NCBI GenBank assembly: GCA_022797295.1
Contig: JAAWKH010000014.1
Coordinates: 1 to 41,060 of the forward strand
Direction: 5' to 3'
DNA length: 41,060 nt
From: Peptococcaceae bacterium
GTDB taxonomy: Bacteria; Bacillota; Dehalobacteriia; UBA4068; UBA4997
Part shown: positions 39,788-41,060 of the stretch, one piece after another
Layout: each line of letters begins with the position of its first letter
Numbering within the stretch: position 1 is the first letter of the stretch
Notes under the pieces: generated by a model
Database searches by the model: none
The model's input: only the letters and a program-made list of their open reading frames with translations
Told to the model about the DNA's origin: nothing
Translations under genes and position numbers: made by a program

Positions 39788-40482
39788 GCCGCCTCCTTAG
39801 TGGTTTGCTCCGCCCGCTTGCGGTCAAACGTAAAGCACAAAACAATCAAGGCCATAGCCGGCAGCACAAAGCTGTCGCCGCCAAAAAGCAACAAGCACAG
39901 GCAGGCGCAGCCCAACCCCACCAAAGCCGGCCGGTGCTCCTTGGCCTCGTCCCATTGGCCCAAAAACATCACCACAAAAAGCGCCGTCATCACAAAATCA
40001 ATACCAGTAGTGTCAAACTTGATTATGTAGCCCAAAAGGCTGCCCAAAGTAGCGCCGGCCACCCAGTAAATCTGGTTTAGCAACGTCACAAAAAACATAA
40101 ACCAGCCGCTGTCCACATCAGCCGGCGGTTTCACCGTGCAATTAATGGTAAATGATTCGTCGCACATACCAAAAATTAAATAGGGCTTTTTCCAACCCAA
40201 GCCCTTATATTTATCCAACATTGAAATGCCATAAAACAAATGCCTGGCGTTCACCATCAAAGCCAGGCCCAAAGCGCGCCAGGGGTTAAAAGGCAACAGC
40301 AGCAAATGAGCCGCCACAAACTCCATAGAACCCGCAAAGATAAACAAACTCATCAACATCGGATACACAAAGGAAAAGCCCAGGCTGCACATTAAAAACC
40401 CATAAGACACACCCAAAAACAAAAACCCCACCGCAATCGGCAACGTGTGGGGCAGGGCCGCCTTAAACGCCTGCATTTTCAC
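39784..40482 (-). CDS. azlC: Branched-chain amino acid permease AzlC
   Basis: A 232-aa membrane protein of the AzlC/YgaZ family, the large subunit of an exporter of branched-chain amino acids and their analogues. It has the family pattern [16 protein letters not shown] near the start, [28 protein letters not shown] and CDESFTIN. It starts at GTG 40482, with GGGAGG 8 nt upstream; an ATG two codons later is an alternative. It is co-transcribed with azlD. Confidence 0.95.
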   Translation of the reverse strand: MKMQAFKAALPHTLPIAVGFLFLGVSYGFLMCSLGFSFVYPMLMSLFIFAGSMEFVAAHLLLLPFNPWRALGLALMVNARHLFYGISMLDKYKGLGWKKPYLIFGMCDESFTINCTVKPPADVDSGWFMFFVTLLNQIYWVAGATLGSLLGYIIKFDTTGIDFVMTALFVVMFLGQWDEAKEHRPALVGLGCACLCLLLFGGDSFVLPAMALIVLCFTFDRKRAEQTTKEAA

Positions 40483-40518
40483 TCGCCATTCCTCCCAATT
40501 TCATTAAATTATTTTCAT

Positions 40519-40547
40519 ATTATATTATAAAAATACAAATAAAGCAA
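40519..40547 (-). promoter_or_regulatory. Promoter of azlCD
   Basis: On the minus strand, TTGCTT (40547-40542), 17-nt spacer and TATAAT (40524-40519), about 30 nt before azlC. Confidence 0.68.
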
Positions 40548-40600
40548 GAATTTTTTCACAATTTTTTCCGATTTTACCAATCCGCACCATCATAAATATA

Positions 40601-40629
40601 TTGACAAATGTCCGCCACAGGAATATAAT
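40601..40629 (+). promoter_or_regulatory. Consensus promoter of the right-edge gene
   Basis: TTGACA (40601-40606), 17-nt spacer and TATAAT (40624-40629), a perfect sigma-A match, about 48 nt before the ATG. It is divergent from the azlCD promoter. Confidence 0.88.
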
Positions 40630-40676
40630 TATATTGAATACGCTAAATTTTACCGTCTGAAAAAGGAGGAATTTCT

Positions 40677-41060
40677 ATGAGCCTCTCGATCATGGGGTCG
40701 GTCAACACCTACACTAAAACCATGAAGTTGCAGACGCAGTGGAATCTTAAACAGCAAAGCGGCGATTACACCAGCCACAAAAAATCTCTGGACGAATGGA
40801 TCAGCACCGCCCAGGAAACGCTGAAAAAATCCCGCCGCGGCCTTTACGGCAACCAAGACGATGATGAGGAAGGCAACAAAAAGCTGAACAACATCATGCA
40901 AAAAATCTATGCTGGCAAAAAGCTGACCCAAAAGGAACGACAGTATCTGCAAGCCAAAAATCCGCAGGCCTATGAAAAACTACGCGCCAGTGAACAGGAG
41001 CAAAAGGCTTTTGAGAAAAAACTACGCCTTTGCCGCACCAAGGAGGAAGTGCAGCGGCTG
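40677..41060 (+). CDS. Unidentified protein, cut by the window edge
   Basis: An ATG at 40677 behind AAAGGAGG opens a frame that continues past the window; 128 codons are visible. The product starts MSLSIMGSVNTYTKTM and is hydrophilic, highly charged and probably helical (KKLTQKERQYLQAKNPQAYEKL). It has no signal peptide or membrane segment. I do not recognise it, although similar Lys/Glu/Gln-rich proteins of unknown function occur in Clostridia. The perfect promoter and ribosome binding site suggest strong expression. Confidence 0.8.
   Translation, partial: MSLSIMGSVNTYTKTMKLQTQWNLKQQSGDYTSHKKSLDEWISTAQETLKKSRRGLYGNQDDDEEGNKKLNNIMQKIYAGKKLTQKERQYLQAKNPQAYEKLRASEQEQKAFEKKLRLCRTKEEVQRL

Overview
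The window looks like a piece of a Firmicutes chromosome, most likely a Clostridia-type organism with fairly GC-rich genes and AT-rich intergenic DNA. The evidence is the glgC/glgD glycogen operon, an azlCD pair next to an Lrp regulator, a B. subtilis ydjFGI-like envelope-stress cluster, an rnr-smpB-ssrA cluster, strong Gram-positive ribosome binding sites and near-consensus sigma-A promoters. No rRNA, tRNA, transposase or integrase was found. tmRNA is the only housekeeping RNA recognised. GC comparisons are by eye.

Layout. 1-430: a small ribbon-helix-helix gene, the start of an unidentified gene, and a convincing promoter-plus-terminator unit for a ~75-nt antisense RNA between them. 499-3866 (minus): an extracellular binding lipoprotein and a hybrid histidine kinase. 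3993-7740 (minus): pspA, a ydjG-like and a ydjI-like gene, then rsmA. 7862-8440 (plus): a yfbR-type 5'-nucleotidase. 8450-9993 (minus): a type III toxin-antitoxin locus (toxN behind four 36-nt toxI repeats), directly abutted by a second locus with the same plan (consensus promoter, structured RNA, terminator, ToxN/TenpN-like protein). 10094-13487: two envelope proteins, proC and a DegV protein. 13556-18769 (plus): cysteine desulfurase, thiI, rnr, smpB and ssrA.

18797-21298 is an accessory patch just downstream of the tmRNA 3' end: an AT-rich gene with a duplicated domain, a small unknown gene, a LexA/CI-like repressor and a divergent sigma-region-4-like regulator. The two regulators share a control region with three apparent operators. 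21332-35653 (minus) is one long glycogen operon, in transcription order glgB, glgP, glgC, glgD, glgA, a GH13-GH77 fusion, pgi and a tandem hotdog-fold protein. It provides polymer synthesis, branching, phosphorolysis, debranching and entry into glycolysis.

35934-38745 (plus) is a tightly overlapped operon of a YbaK-type deacylase, a formate/nitrite-type channel and a minimal SufC-SufB pair. 38892-40482 holds an Lrp-family regulator converging on azlCD. The right edge has an unidentified gene with a perfect consensus promoter. The most interesting parts are the paired type III toxin-antitoxin-like loci (8450-10028), the copG/antisense-RNA arrangement at the left edge, and the repressor switch beside ssrA.
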